From Streptomyces wedmorensis (lineage in GTDB: Bacteria > Actinomycetota > Actinomycetes > Streptomycetales > Streptomycetaceae), in contig NZ_JNWK01000021.1 of assembly GCF_000716445.1 (NCBI RefSeq), positions 71,383-135,382 of the forward strand: DNA of 64,000 bases, given 5' to 3'. The translations under genes and the position numbers were made by a program. Each line of letters opens with the position of its first letter. Position 1 is the first letter of the stretch. This document shows, piece after piece, positions 22,240 through 30,336 of this stretch. The notes below the pieces were generated by a model. It had not been told where the DNA came from. It saw only the letters and a list, made by a program, of their open reading frames with translations, and did not search any database.

Positions 22240-22887
22240 ATGGACATCAAGACGACCGAGAAGACCGAAGAGAAGACGTCGCGGCCGGAGCCGGAGACCG
22301 CGGAGGCCGCCGCCGACGCCGTCGTGGACCCGCGCGACGGGACGGACGGCGACCCGGGCGGTGACCCTTCCGGCGACGTGAGCGACGCCCGGAGCGACGC
22401 CCCGGACGACAGCGAGCCCGACAGCGAACCGGACGACGAGCTCGACGACGACGAGCTCGACGACGACGAGCTCGACGAGGCCGCGGCGGTGACGGAGACG
22501 GCCGCCGAGGACACCGGGATCGGCGCCGGCGCCGCCGCCGTGGTCTCGGCCGCCCTCGGTGCCGTCGCGCTCACCGGCACCTGGACCGGCAAGGTCGTCT
22601 CCGAGCGCGAGACGCTCGTCGGGCAGATCAGCACCTCCCAGGGCGGCTCCACGGCCCAGCAGATCTCCGAGATCTACGGCGACGCCTGGCACAGCACCGC
22701 ACTGGTGAACGGCCTCTTCGCCCTGCTCGCCCTGATCGTCGCCCTCGTCGTGCTCACCCTTCCCCGCCGCCCCGGCTGGGTCCGCGCGGTCGCCGCGGCC
22801 GGCGCCGTCCTGGGCGGCCTGGGGCTGCTCCTGTCGGTCGGTACCTACTTCGACCTGTTCCTGAGCCTCCCGACCGCCGGGTCCTGA
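22240..22887 (+). CDS. Membrane protein with acidic disordered N-terminus
   Basis: I do not recognise a characterised family for this 215-residue protein. Residues 1-90 are highly acidic and low-complexity, ending in a tandem DDELDDDELDDDELDE run (bases about 22434-22480). Four membrane segments follow, near residues 94-112 (GAGAAAVVSAALGAVALTG), 150-170 (NGLFALLALIVALVVLTL) and two between 180 and 210. Between the first and second lies a 35-residue, probably extracellular, loop (GKVVSERETLVGQISTSQGG). The function is unknown; acidic tails like this can bind cations or basic partners. Confidence 0.7.
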   Translation: MDIKTTEKTEEKTSRPEPETAEAAADAVVDPRDGTDGDPGGDPSGDVSDARSDAPDDSEPDSEPDDELDDDELDDDELDEAAAVTETAAEDTGIGAGAAAVVSAALGAVALTGTWTGKVVSERETLVGQISTSQGGSTAQQISEIYGDAWHSTALVNGLFALLALIVALVVLTLPRRPGWVRAVAAAGAVLGGLGLLLSVGTYFDLFLSLPTAGS

Positions 22888-23047
22888 GGTGGGGCCCGAC
22901 CCGTCTAAGGACCTCCTGGGACCCGCCTAAGGCCCCCCGTACCCCGAACATGCGGCACTCGCCCGATGTGACCGCACCCCCTGGGAAACGAAAGTAGAGG
23001 CATCGCAAGGAGCGATACCGAAACCGAGAAGAACCAGGGAGCACCCC

Positions 23048-23245
23048 ATGTTCGAGTACGAACTCCAGCGCATGAACCACGCCGAGCTCGTCCGCGAGGC
23101 CGCCGCCCAGCGACTCACGCACGAGGCCGCCGAGGCCGTCGGCGCCGCCCGGGGCCTGCGCCTCTTCGGCCGCCGGCACGGCAACCACGGCACGGAGGGG
23201 CAGGTGGACGGCGGCGACCGCGGCCGCTTCGTCCGGGCCGCGTGA
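23048..23245 (+). CDS. Small basic protein of unknown function
   Basis: This 65-residue protein has a helical N-terminal half (EYELQRMNHAELVREAAAQRL, charged and amphipathic, near residues 3-23) and a basic, His-rich tail (RRHGNHGTEGQV). Similar short proteins occur widely in Streptomyces, from memory; none has a known function. A GGGAG site lies eight bases upstream of the ATG. It is followed, after 7 bases, by the large LuxR-type regulator and is likely co-transcribed with it. The upstream gap (22888-23047) contains two imperfect copies of GACCCGYCTAAGG and a small ATCGC/GCGAT inverted repeat. Confidence 0.65.
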   Translation: MFEYELQRMNHAELVREAAAQRLTHEAAEAVGAARGLRLFGRRHGNHGTEGQVDGGDRGRFVRAA

Positions 23246-23252
23246 CCCCCGT

Positions 23253-26200
23253 ATGAGCGACAACACGGATGGTTGTGCGATGCTCGGCGCCGTGGAGACC
23301 AGGTCAGTCAGCCCCGTCTTCGTCGGCCGGGCCGGCGAACTCACCGCCCTCACCGAGGCGCTCTCCCGCGCCACCGCGGGAGAGCCCCAGGCCCTGCTCA
23401 TAGGAGGCGAGGCGGGCGTCGGAAAGACCCGCCTCATCGAGGAGTTCCTCGACACCGCCTGCGACCGGGGCGCCGTCGTCGCCCTCGGCGGCTGCCTCGA
23501 ACTCGGCGCCGACGGCCTGCCCTTCGCACCCTTCGCCACCGCCCTGCGCTCGCTCCACCGCAAGCTCCCCGGCGAACTGACCGCCGCCGCCGACGGCCAC
23601 CAGGGCGAACTCGCCCGCCTGCTGCCCGAACTGGGCGACCCCGGCAGCCACGAGCCCGCCGACGAGGACTCCACCGCCCGCCTCTTCGAACTGACCGTAC
23701 GGCTCCTGGAACGGCTCGCCGCCGACCGTACGATCGTGCTCGTCCTGGAGGACCTGCACTGGGCCGACACCTCCACCCGGCACCTGCTCACCTACCTCCT
23801 CCGCACCCTCCGCCGCGGCCGGATCGTGGTCATCGCCAGCTACCGAGCCGACGACATCCACCGCCGCCACCCGCTGCGCCCCCTCCTCGCCGAACTCGAC
23901 CGGCTCCGCACCATCCGCCGCATCGAGCTCTCCCGCTTCACCCGCGCCGAGGTACACCGCCAGCTCACCGGCATCCTCGCCGCCGAACCCGACCCCGGCC
24001 TCGTCGAAGAGGTCTTCGAACGCTCCGACGGCAACGCCTTCTTCGTCGAGGAGCTCGTCGTCTCCCACGAGGCCGGCTGCGCCGCCGGCCAGCTCAGCGA
24101 CTCCCTGCGCGACCTCCTGCTGGTCCGGGTCGAGACGCTCCCCGAAGACGCCCAGCGGGTCGCAAGGATCGTCGCCGAAGGTGGCTCCACCGTCGAGTAC
24201 GGCCTGCTCGCCGCCGTCGCCCGGCTCGCCGAGGACGAACTCATCGAAGCGCTGCGGGCCTGCGTCGGCGCCAACATCCTGCTCGCCGTCCCCGACGGCG
24301 ACGCCTACCGCTTCCGCCACTCCCTGGTCCGCGAGGCCGTCAGCGACGACCTGCTGCCGGGGGAACGCTCCCGCCTCAACCGGCGCTACGCCGAGGTCCT
24401 GGAGGCCGACCCCGCGCTCGTCCGCCCCCACGAGCGGACCACCCGACTCGCGACGTACTGGTACCACGCGCACGCCCCGGAGAAGGCCCTCCCCGCCGTC
24501 CTCCAGGCCGCCGTCGAGACCCGCAAGCGCCACGCCTACGCCGAGCAGCTCAGCCTCCTCGAACGGGCCATGGAGCTGTGGGACAAGGTCCCCGGCGAGA
24601 CGCGCGACTCCCTGCGCCCCATCGACTACGCCGACGCGTACCCCGCCTGCGGCTGCGACCCCGAGACCACCTCGCTGCGCTTCCTCGACCTGCTCGCCGA
24701 GGCCGCCGTCGCCGCCCGGCTCAGCGGAGAGCGGGAGCGGGCCGCGAAGATCTGCCGCACGGCGCTCCGGATCCTCGACGGCGACGAGAACGACCCGCTG
24801 CGCGCCGCCTGGTTCTGGACGGAGATGGCCCGGCTCCAGTCCAACCTCGGCCGGGGCGACGGCTGGCCCGAGATCGCCCGCGCCCAGGAACTCGTCAAGG
24901 GCCTGCCGCCGTCCGCCGTGCACGCCACCGTCCTGGTCGGCGCCGCCGGCTGGGGCATGCTCCGCAACCCCGGCCCCGAGGCGCTCGCCGCCGCCGAACG
25001 CGCCGTCGAGTACGCGCGGTTCGTCAAGGCCGAGCCGATCGAGCTGAACGCCCGGATCACCCTCGGCACCATCATGGTGTCGGCCGGCGACATCGAGGGC
25101 GGACTCGCCGCCATGGCCGAGGCCCTCGAACGGACCACCGTCCTCGGACAGTTCCACGAGGCCGCCCGCGCCCATGTGAACCTCTCCTCCTCCATGGAGG
25201 CCCTCGGCCGCTCCCGCGAGGCCGTGGAGACCGCCACCAGCGGCATCGAACTGGCCCGCTCCCGCGGCCTCGTCGACAGCGCGGGCTGGATCCGCGCCAA
25301 CCTCGCCGAGTCGCTCCTCTCGCTCGGCGAATGGGACCGGAGCAAGGAGGAGGCCGAGCGGCTGCTCCGCTCCGCGGCCGGCAGCACCAAGCCGGGCGGC
25401 ACGGCCCTGCTCCAGCTCGCCCACCTCGCCACCTTCCGCGGCGAACCGGCCCGGGCCACCGGGCACCTCGCCGAGGCCCTCACGCGCTACGGCACCCGCG
25501 ACCCGATCCCGCAGTACACCCTGCCCGTGGCGCAGTCCGAGATCGCCGTCGCCGCCGCCGAAGGACGCCTCGCGGACGTACGGGACCAGCTCGCCGCCAC
25601 CGCAGAGACAGGGTTCCCGCCCGGCACCCACCGCTACGGCTGGCCGCTCGTCCTCACCGCCGTCACCGCGGAGGCCGACAGCCGGGGACTGCCCGCCGCC
25701 GACGAGGGCCGCGAGGAGGCGCTCGCCGTCGTCCGCCGCTGCGTCCGGGCCCTCGCCACCCCGGCCCCGATCTGGCAGGCCTACTCCCGGCAGGTGTCCG
25801 AGGAGCTCGCCCGCGCCGAGGGCCGCGAGAGCGCCGACCGCTGGGCCGAGGTCGTCGCCGCCTACGAGCCGCTCGAACGCCCCTACGAGCTCGCCCGTGC
25901 CCGTCGACGCCTCGCCGACGCGCTGCTCGTCGAGGGCGGCCACCGGGAGGAGGCCGCGGCCCTGCTCCGCGAGGCCCACGCCACCGCCGTCCGCCTCGGC
26001 GCCCGCCCGCTCCGCGAGGACGTCGAACTCCTCGCCGCCCGCGCCCGCCTCTCCCTCGCGGCCGAGAAGCAGGCCCCGGCCCCGGCGGAGCCGGGGGACG
26101 ACACCTTCGGTCTCACCCCCCGTGAGCAGGACGTGCTGCGGCTCGTCGCGGTCGGCCGCACCAACCGTCAGATCGCCGAGGAGCTGTTCATCTCACCCAA

Positions 26201-26309
26201 GACGGCCAGCGTCCACGTCTCCAACATCCTCGCCAAGCTCGGCGTCGCCGGCCGTGGGGAGGCCGCCGCCCTGGCCCACCGCCTCCACCTCCTCGACCCG
26301 GCCCTCTGA
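23253..26309 (+). CDS. Large ATP-binding LuxR-family regulator (LAL type)
   Basis: This 1018-residue protein is a LAL-type transcriptional activator: an N-terminal AAA/NACHT-like ATPase, a long helical TPR-like middle and a C-terminal LuxR DNA-binding domain. Walker A is GGEAGVGKTR (about residues 50-59) and Walker B is IVLVLEDLHWAD (about 161-172). The LuxR helix-turn-helix is near residues 955-1010, with LTPREQDVLRLVAVG, NRQIAEELFIS and KTASVHVSNILAKLG. ATG at 23253 is taken, but ATG 23280 or GTG 23292 could equally start the conserved region. Ligand and targets are not known. Its 3' end is overlapped on the other strand by a DUF6191-type gene. Confidence 0.88.
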   Translation: MSDNTDGCAMLGAVETRSVSPVFVGRAGELTALTEALSRATAGEPQALLIGGEAGVGKTRLIEEFLDTACDRGAVVALGGCLELGADGLPFAPFATALRSLHRKLPGELTAAADGHQGELARLLPELGDPGSHEPADEDSTARLFELTVRLLERLAADRTIVLVLEDLHWADTSTRHLLTYLLRTLRRGRIVVIASYRADDIHRRHPLRPLLAELDRLRTIRRIELSRFTRAEVHRQLTGILAAEPDPGLVEEVFERSDGNAFFVEELVVSHEAGCAAGQLSDSLRDLLLVRVETLPEDAQRVARIVAEGGSTVEYGLLAAVARLAEDELIEALRACVGANILLAVPDGDAYRFRHSLVREAVSDDLLPGERSRLNRRYAEVLEADPALVRPHERTTRLATYWYHAHAPEKALPAVLQAAVETRKRHAYAEQLSLLERAMELWDKVPGETRDSLRPIDYADAYPACGCDPETTSLRFLDLLAEAAVAARLSGERERAAKICRTALRILDGDENDPLRAAWFWTEMARLQSNLGRGDGWPEIARAQELVKGLPPSAVHATVLVGAAGWGMLRNPGPEALAAAERAVEYARFVKAEPIELNARITLGTIMVSAGDIEGGLAAMAEALERTTVLGQFHEAARAHVNLSSSMEALGRSREAVETATSGIELARSRGLVDSAGWIRANLAESLLSLGEWDRSKEEAERLLRSAAGSTKPGGTALLQLAHLATFRGEPARATGHLAEALTRYGTRDPIPQYTLPVAQSEIAVAAAEGRLADVRDQLAATAETGFPPGTHRYGWPLVLTAVTAEADSRGLPAADEGREEALAVVRRCVRALATPAPIWQAYSRQVSEELARAEGRESADRWAEVVAAYEPLERPYELARARRRLADALLVEGGHREEAAALLREAHATAVRLGARPLREDVELLAARARLSLAAEKQAPAPAEPGDDTFGLTPREQDVLRLVAVGRTNRQIAEELFISPKTASVHVSNILAKLGVAGRGEAAALAHRLHLLDPAL

Positions 26310-26519
26310 GCCCGGCCGGGTCCCCGGCACCGCCGCCCCGGCGCCGGGGACCCGTATCGTCACGCGGCCCGAGGTCAGGTCTATCGGGCCGCGCGCCGGG
26401 TCGGCGTCCCCCGGGTCCTCCCGGGTGAGGGCCTGCCGCCGCAGCTCGTCCTCGGCGTGCCTGCGCCCCGGTGCGAAGATCTCCTCCAGCCCGCCGAACA
26501 CGGTCACCGCCTCCTTCAC
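26193..26519 (-). CDS. DUF6191-like small protein
   Basis: This 108-residue protein has the core seen in a family of small Streptomyces proteins annotated DUF6191 (from memory): FEEIFAPGRxH followed by LTRED and a DPARGPIDLTSGRVTIRVP stretch, here at about residues 8-60. The function is unknown. GTG at 26519 overlaps the upstream dehydrogenase stop (GTGA); a GTG at 26501 has AGGAGG eight bases upstream and may be the real start. The last 117 bases run antisense into the LuxR-type gene, and the tail there looks less conserved, so the protein end may be a frame-read artefact. Confidence 0.6.
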   Translation of the reverse strand: MKEAVTVFGGLEEIFAPGRRHAEDELRRQALTREDPGDADPARGPIDLTSGRVTIRVPGAGAAVPGTRPGSEGRVEEVEAVGQGGGLPTAGDAELGEDVGDVDAGRLG

Positions 26520-27652
26520 CTCACCTCCAGCCGGAGGATCCGGTCGTCTCCGGCCCCGGGCGTCCCCCGGGTGTCGGTCTCGCTGGTCACCAGCCAGAGC
26601 CGGTCGCCGCCCGCCGCGACCACCGTGCGCAGGCGTCCGTACTCACCTCTCAGGAACGCCTCCGGCTCCCCCGAACGTTCCGCTCCGGACAGCGGCACGC
26701 GCCACAGCCGCTCGCCCCTCAGCCCGGCCATCCAGATCGCGCCCCGCGCGTACGCGATCCCGCTGGGGGAGGCCTCCGAGGTCGGCCACTGGGCCACCGG
26801 GTCCACGAACCCGGACCGCCCGGCCCGTCCCTCGGCCTCCGGCCAGCCGTAGTTCCGGCCGGGCTCGATCAGGTTCAGCTCGTCCCAGGTGTTCTGCCCG
26901 AACTCGGCCGCCCACAGACGTCCCTCCGCGTCCCAGGCGATCCCCTGCACATTGCGGTGGCCGTACGAGTAGACGACCGATCCGGGGAAGGGGTTGCCCG
27001 GAGCCGGTCCGCCCTCCGGCGTCATGCGCAGGATCTTCCCGCCCAGCGAGGACCGGTCCTGGGAGAGCCCGGTCCGGCCCGTCTCGCCCGTCCCCGCGTA
27101 CAGCATGCCGTCCGGGCCGAACGCGATCCGCCCGCCGTCGTGCACGAAACCCTTCGGGATGCCGGTCAGCACCGGCTCCGGCGCGCCGAGCCGGTCGCCG
27201 TCCGCGCCGCCGTACCGCATGCGCACGATGCGGTTGTCCGAGGCGGCCGTCAGATACGCGTACACCCAGCCGTCCCGGACCGCGAGGCCCAGGAGTCCGC
27301 CCTCTCCCCCCGGGACGACCCCCGGCACCTCGCCGAGCACGGTCTTCGCGCCGGTCCGTCCGTTCACCCGGGTGATCGTCCGCTCGTCCCGCGAGGACAC
27401 CAGCAGGTCGCCGCCGGGCAGCGCGGCGACCCCCCAGGGCGACTTCAGCCCCTCGGCGAGCGTGCCCGCCACCGTCACCCGCCCGCCGGAGGACGGGGCC
27501 CCGGACCCGGTGGGGGAGGCGGACGCGGAGGCCGAAGCGGAGGCCGGCGGAGCCGTACCCGGCCGGTCCTCGGTGCCTCCCGAGGAACAGCCGGCCACGA
27601 GGACCAGCACGGCGGCGCCCCACAGGGCCTTCACAACAGCAGGACGGCTCAT
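26516..27652 (-). CDS. PQQ-dependent sugar dehydrogenase-like lipoprotein
   Basis: This 378-residue protein is a secreted lipoprotein of the glucose/sorbosone dehydrogenase family, a six-bladed propeller. A lipobox LVAGCSS (cysteine about residue 22) follows a hydrophobic signal. A Ser/Ala-Pro linker (about residues 38-50) leads to the propeller, with family motifs SPWGVAALPGG, GEGGLLGLAV, YSYGHRNVQGIAWD and GRNYGWPEAEG. Streptomyces generally lacks PQQ synthesis genes, so it may bind external PQQ or act without it. It ends by overlapping the DUF6191-like gene, and the two are probably one operon. Confidence 0.87.
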   Translation of the reverse strand: MSRPAVVKALWGAAVLVLVAGCSSGGTEDRPGTAPPASASASASASPTGSGAPSSGGRVTVAGTLAEGLKSPWGVAALPGGDLLVSSRDERTITRVNGRTGAKTVLGEVPGVVPGGEGGLLGLAVRDGWVYAYLTAASDNRIVRMRYGGADGDRLGAPEPVLTGIPKGFVHDGGRIAFGPDGMLYAGTGETGRTGLSQDRSSLGGKILRMTPEGGPAPGNPFPGSVVYSYGHRNVQGIAWDAEGRLWAAEFGQNTWDELNLIEPGRNYGWPEAEGRAGRSGFVDPVAQWPTSEASPSGIAYARGAIWMAGLRGERLWRVPLSGAERSGEPEAFLRGEYGRLRTVVAAGGDRLWLVTSETDTRGTPGAGDDRILRLEVR

Positions 27653-27747
27653 GGTCCGGTCCCCTTCGACGAGTCGAGCGGCATCCCTTCACCCTTGATA
27701 CACCGCTCGGCCCGATCAGGTTCCCGACCGCCGCCGGGTCGCGCGGT

Positions 27748-28758
27748 TCAGTCCCAGGAGCCCCGCGGCGCGGGCAGCGCCGCGATCTCCGCCAGGTCCT
27801 CCGCCGTCAGCCGCAGCCCGGCCGCCCGGGCGTTCTCCACCACCCACCGCTCCCGCTTCGCCCCCGGCACCGGCACGACGTGCGCGCCGCGGCCCAGCAC
27901 CCACGCCAGCGCCACCTGCGCCGGGGTGACGTCCGCCCCGTGCCGCGCGGCCACCCTCCGCAGCCCCGCCACGAGCGGCTGGTTCGCGGCCATCATCTCC
28001 GCGGTGAAACGGGGGTGACGGGCGCGCGGATCGTCCGGCTCGAAGCCGCCGCCCGGAGTGAGCGTCCCGGTCAGGAACCCGTTCCCCAGCGGCATCGCCG
28101 CCAGGAAACCGACCCCTCGCGCCGCGCACCAGGGCAGCAGCCGCGCCAGCGCCTCCTGCGACCACACCGACAGCTCGGCCTCGACCGCCGCCACCGGGAA
28201 GACCTGCTGGATCCGCTCCAGTTGGCGGATCGTTCCCTCGTATCCGTCGCGACCGGCGCCGGCCGCGCCCCGGCGGGCCGACCTGGCACCCACCGCGCAC
28301 AGCCCGAGCGCCCGCACCTTGCCCGCCGACACCAGTTCGGCCATGGCGCCCCAGGTCTCCTCGACCGGCACCTCGGGGTCGGCGCGGTGCAGCTGGTAGA
28401 GGTCGATCACGTCGGTCTGGAGCCGCCGCAGCGACGCGTCGCAGGCCCGACGCACGTACCCCGGCCTGCCGTTGGCGACCACGTGCCCGTCGCCGACGAG
28501 CAGTCCGCACTTCGTCGAGACGAAGGCGTCCGCCCGACGCTCCTTCAACACCCGTCCCAACATGAGCTCGTTGGTGAACGGTCCGTACATGTCGGCGGTG
28601 TCGAGCAGGCTCACCCCGGCGTCGAGTGCCGCGTGCACGGTCCGCAGCGAGCGGTCCCCCCGCTGCTGGGAGCGGCTGTACGCCCAGCTCATCGGCATGC
28701 ACCCCAGGCCGATCGCACCCACGTCGAGCGCCGTCGCCCCGATTGTCCTGCGCTCCAC
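27748..28758 (-). CDS. Aldo/keto reductase
   Basis: This 336-residue TIM-barrel enzyme reduces carbonyls with NADPH. The AKR tetrad is visible: Asp and Tyr in DTADMYGPFTNE (about residues 51-62), Lys in STKCGLL (about 82) and His in LYQLHRADP (about 123). It resembles the AKR13-like group (YhdN/Tas type), but the natural substrate is unknown. GTG at 28758 is preceded by GGGAGGGG at nine bases. The open frame extends 1.3 kb further but only as antisense to the next gene. It is divergent from the dehydrogenase at 28834. Confidence 0.87.
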   Translation of the reverse strand: MERRTIGATALDVGAIGLGCMPMSWAYSRSQQRGDRSLRTVHAALDAGVSLLDTADMYGPFTNELMLGRVLKERRADAFVSTKCGLLVGDGHVVANGRPGYVRRACDASLRRLQTDVIDLYQLHRADPEVPVEETWGAMAELVSAGKVRALGLCAVGARSARRGAAGAGRDGYEGTIRQLERIQQVFPVAAVEAELSVWSQEALARLLPWCAARGVGFLAAMPLGNGFLTGTLTPGGGFEPDDPRARHPRFTAEMMAANQPLVAGLRRVAARHGADVTPAQVALAWVLGRGAHVVPVPGAKRERWVVENARAAGLRLTAEDLAEIAALPAPRGSWD

Positions 28759-28820
28759 CTGCCGGTACCCCTCCCTGTGCCGTCCCCCAAAGTAACCAAT
28801 GGCGCACGGGATTCTTCGCA

Positions 28821-28826
28821 TAGCCT
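28821..28826 (+). promoter_or_regulatory. -10 hexamer TAGCCT, leaderless start
   Basis: TAGCCT ends 7 bases before the ATG at 28834; no Shine-Dalgarno sequence is present in the gap. Confidence 0.4.
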
Positions 28827-28833
28827 CCCGGTC

Positions 28834-29799
28834 ATGAGATTCGAAGACACGGCCGCCGACGTGTGGCTTCCGGTTCACGCGGACGAGATCGAGGGGCTTC
28901 CCGCTCCGGGCGCGTCGGGCCTGAACTACCGCTTCTGGGACGGCGGGCCGGAGTTCCCGGCCGATCCGGCGCGCTGCGCCTTCTACGTGGTGCCGTACAT
29001 GAAGGGCTCCGAGATCGCCGTACGGCCGCTGGCCGCCATGACCTCGCTGCGGGCCGTGCAGACCCTGTCCGCGGGCATCGACCACGTCACGCCGGGCATC
29101 GACCTGCTGCCGCCGGGCGTCGCCCTGTGCAACGCGAAGGGCGTCCACGAGGCCAGCACCGCCGAGCTCACGCTCGCGCTGATCCTCGCCTCGCTGCGCG
29201 GCATCCCCGGATTCGTGCGCGGCCAGGACGCCGAGGAGTGGCGGGCGGGCTTCTACCCGGCGCTCGCCGACAAGTCCGTCCTGATCGTGGGGTACGGGTC
29301 GATCGGCGCCGCCATCGAGGACCGGCTCGCGCCCTTCGAGTGCGCGCGGGTGGCACGCGTCGCACGCTCCGCGCGCACCACAGAGCGCGGCCCGGTCCAG
29401 GCGCTCGCGGACCTCCCCGCCCTGCTGCCGGAGGCGGACGTGGTCGTCCTCTCCACTCCGCTCACGCCCGGCACCCGGCACCTCGCCGACGCCGGGTTCC
29501 TGGCGCGGATGAAGGACGGGGCGCTCCTGGTGAACGTCGCCCGGGGGCCGGTCGTCGACACGTCCGCGCTGCTCAAGGAGGTGGAGGGCGGCCGGATCAC
29601 GGCGGCGCTCGACGTCACCGACCCGGAACCGCTGCCGGCCGGGCACCCGTTGTGGCACGCTCCGGGTGTCCTGATCAGTCCCCATGTGGGAGGTTCCACT
29701 TCGGCCTTCATGCCGCGGGCGAAGCGGCTGATCGCCGGGCAGCTGCGGCGCTTCGTGGCCGGCGAGGAACTGGTCAACGTCCTGCTCACCACCGACTGA
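28834..29799 (+). CDS. D-isomer-specific 2-hydroxyacid dehydrogenase
   Basis: This 321-residue NAD(P)-dependent enzyme oxidises or reduces D-2-hydroxy acids. The dinucleotide motif is GYGSIG (about residues 152-157). The catalytic set is visible as Arg in NVARGPVVD (about 231), Glu in DVTDPEPLP (about 260) and His in ISPHVGG (about 281). The N-terminal substrate domain has the usual LSAGIDHV and HEASTAELTLALIL segments. It groups with the glyoxylate/hydroxypyruvate reductase-like members, but the substrate is not clear. Divergent from the aldo/keto reductase. Confidence 0.9.
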   Translation: MRFEDTAADVWLPVHADEIEGLPAPGASGLNYRFWDGGPEFPADPARCAFYVVPYMKGSEIAVRPLAAMTSLRAVQTLSAGIDHVTPGIDLLPPGVALCNAKGVHEASTAELTLALILASLRGIPGFVRGQDAEEWRAGFYPALADKSVLIVGYGSIGAAIEDRLAPFECARVARVARSARTTERGPVQALADLPALLPEADVVVLSTPLTPGTRHLADAGFLARMKDGALLVNVARGPVVDTSALLKEVEGGRITAALDVTDPEPLPAGHPLWHAPGVLISPHVGGSTSAFMPRAKRLIAGQLRRFVAGEELVNVLLTTD

Positions 29800-29888
29800 G
29801 CGCGGCGGACCGGGCGGACCGGCGTACCGGAGGGGCCGGACGGGTGAACCGCGCCCCCGACACGCGCCGTGCGCAAGCCCCCTGATCG

Positions 29889-29901
29889 TCACTGAGAGTA
29901 C
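29889..29901 (+). promoter_or_regulatory. Near-match to a BldD box upstream of the cdgC-like gene
   Basis: TCAC-N5-GTAC at 29889-29901 resembles the BldD consensus TNAC-N5-GTNA with one half-site mismatch. BldD with c-di-GMP represses several c-di-GMP genes in Streptomyces, so a site here would be meaningful. The match is short and may be chance. Confidence 0.3.
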
Positions 29902-30021
29902 TGCGACCCTGTCCCTGAGTGACCGTCCTGGTGTATCGTCCCGAAGCGGGGGACTGCGTCGAGTACGGGCTGACGCTGGGGAGCGAAGTGACGGGTCATC
30001 AGAATCCGAGGGGGGCGACGG

Positions 30022-30336
30022 GTGAAGCACGGCCGAAAGACCGACGATCCGACGCGGCGACGCCGCCGTCGGCAAGCCTTCCGCGCCTCGCCGCCGGCCT
30101 CGCGCGATCGGTACCGGACCAGGCCGCGCCCCACCGCGCGCCCCGCGCCGCCGGACCGCCCGGCACCGGACCGCACGCGGCGGCCGGGTGGAGCGGCACC
30201 GAGAGCCACGGCGTCGCGCTATCGGACGCCGCTCCCGGCGACTGCGACGGACACGCCCCCGGGACTCTCGACGAGCCCTCGGCGCGCCCGCACGAACCGG
30301 CCGGGTGCGATGGCCCGCCGCCGGAGGGTCCGGTGA
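30022..30336 (+). CDS. Doubtful small basic ORF upstream of cdgC
   Basis: This 104-codon frame starts with GTG after a GAGGGGGG stretch and ends in a GTGA overlap with the likely cdgC start at 30333. The product is extremely Arg/Pro-rich (RRRRRRR early, RPAPPDRPAPDR) with no recognisable domain. Third-position GC is high, but so is that of the competing +1 frame that would extend CdgC. It may be a translated leader that couples to cdgC, or no gene at all. Confidence 0.3.
   Translation: MKHGRKTDDPTRRRRRRQAFRASPPASRDRYRTRPRPTARPAPPDRPAPDRTRRPGGAAPRATASRYRTPLPATATDTPPGLSTSPRRARTNRPGAMARRRRVR

Noticed and set aside
23304..25979. An 891-codon minus-strand frame across the LuxR-type regulator
   Set aside because: It is the mirror of a real, motif-rich gene, with Gly/Val/Glu bias and no family signature.
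27499..27545. Ser/Ala repeat in the lipoprotein linker as a phase-variable tract
   Set aside because: The bases are not exact repeats; it is an ordinary flexible linker.
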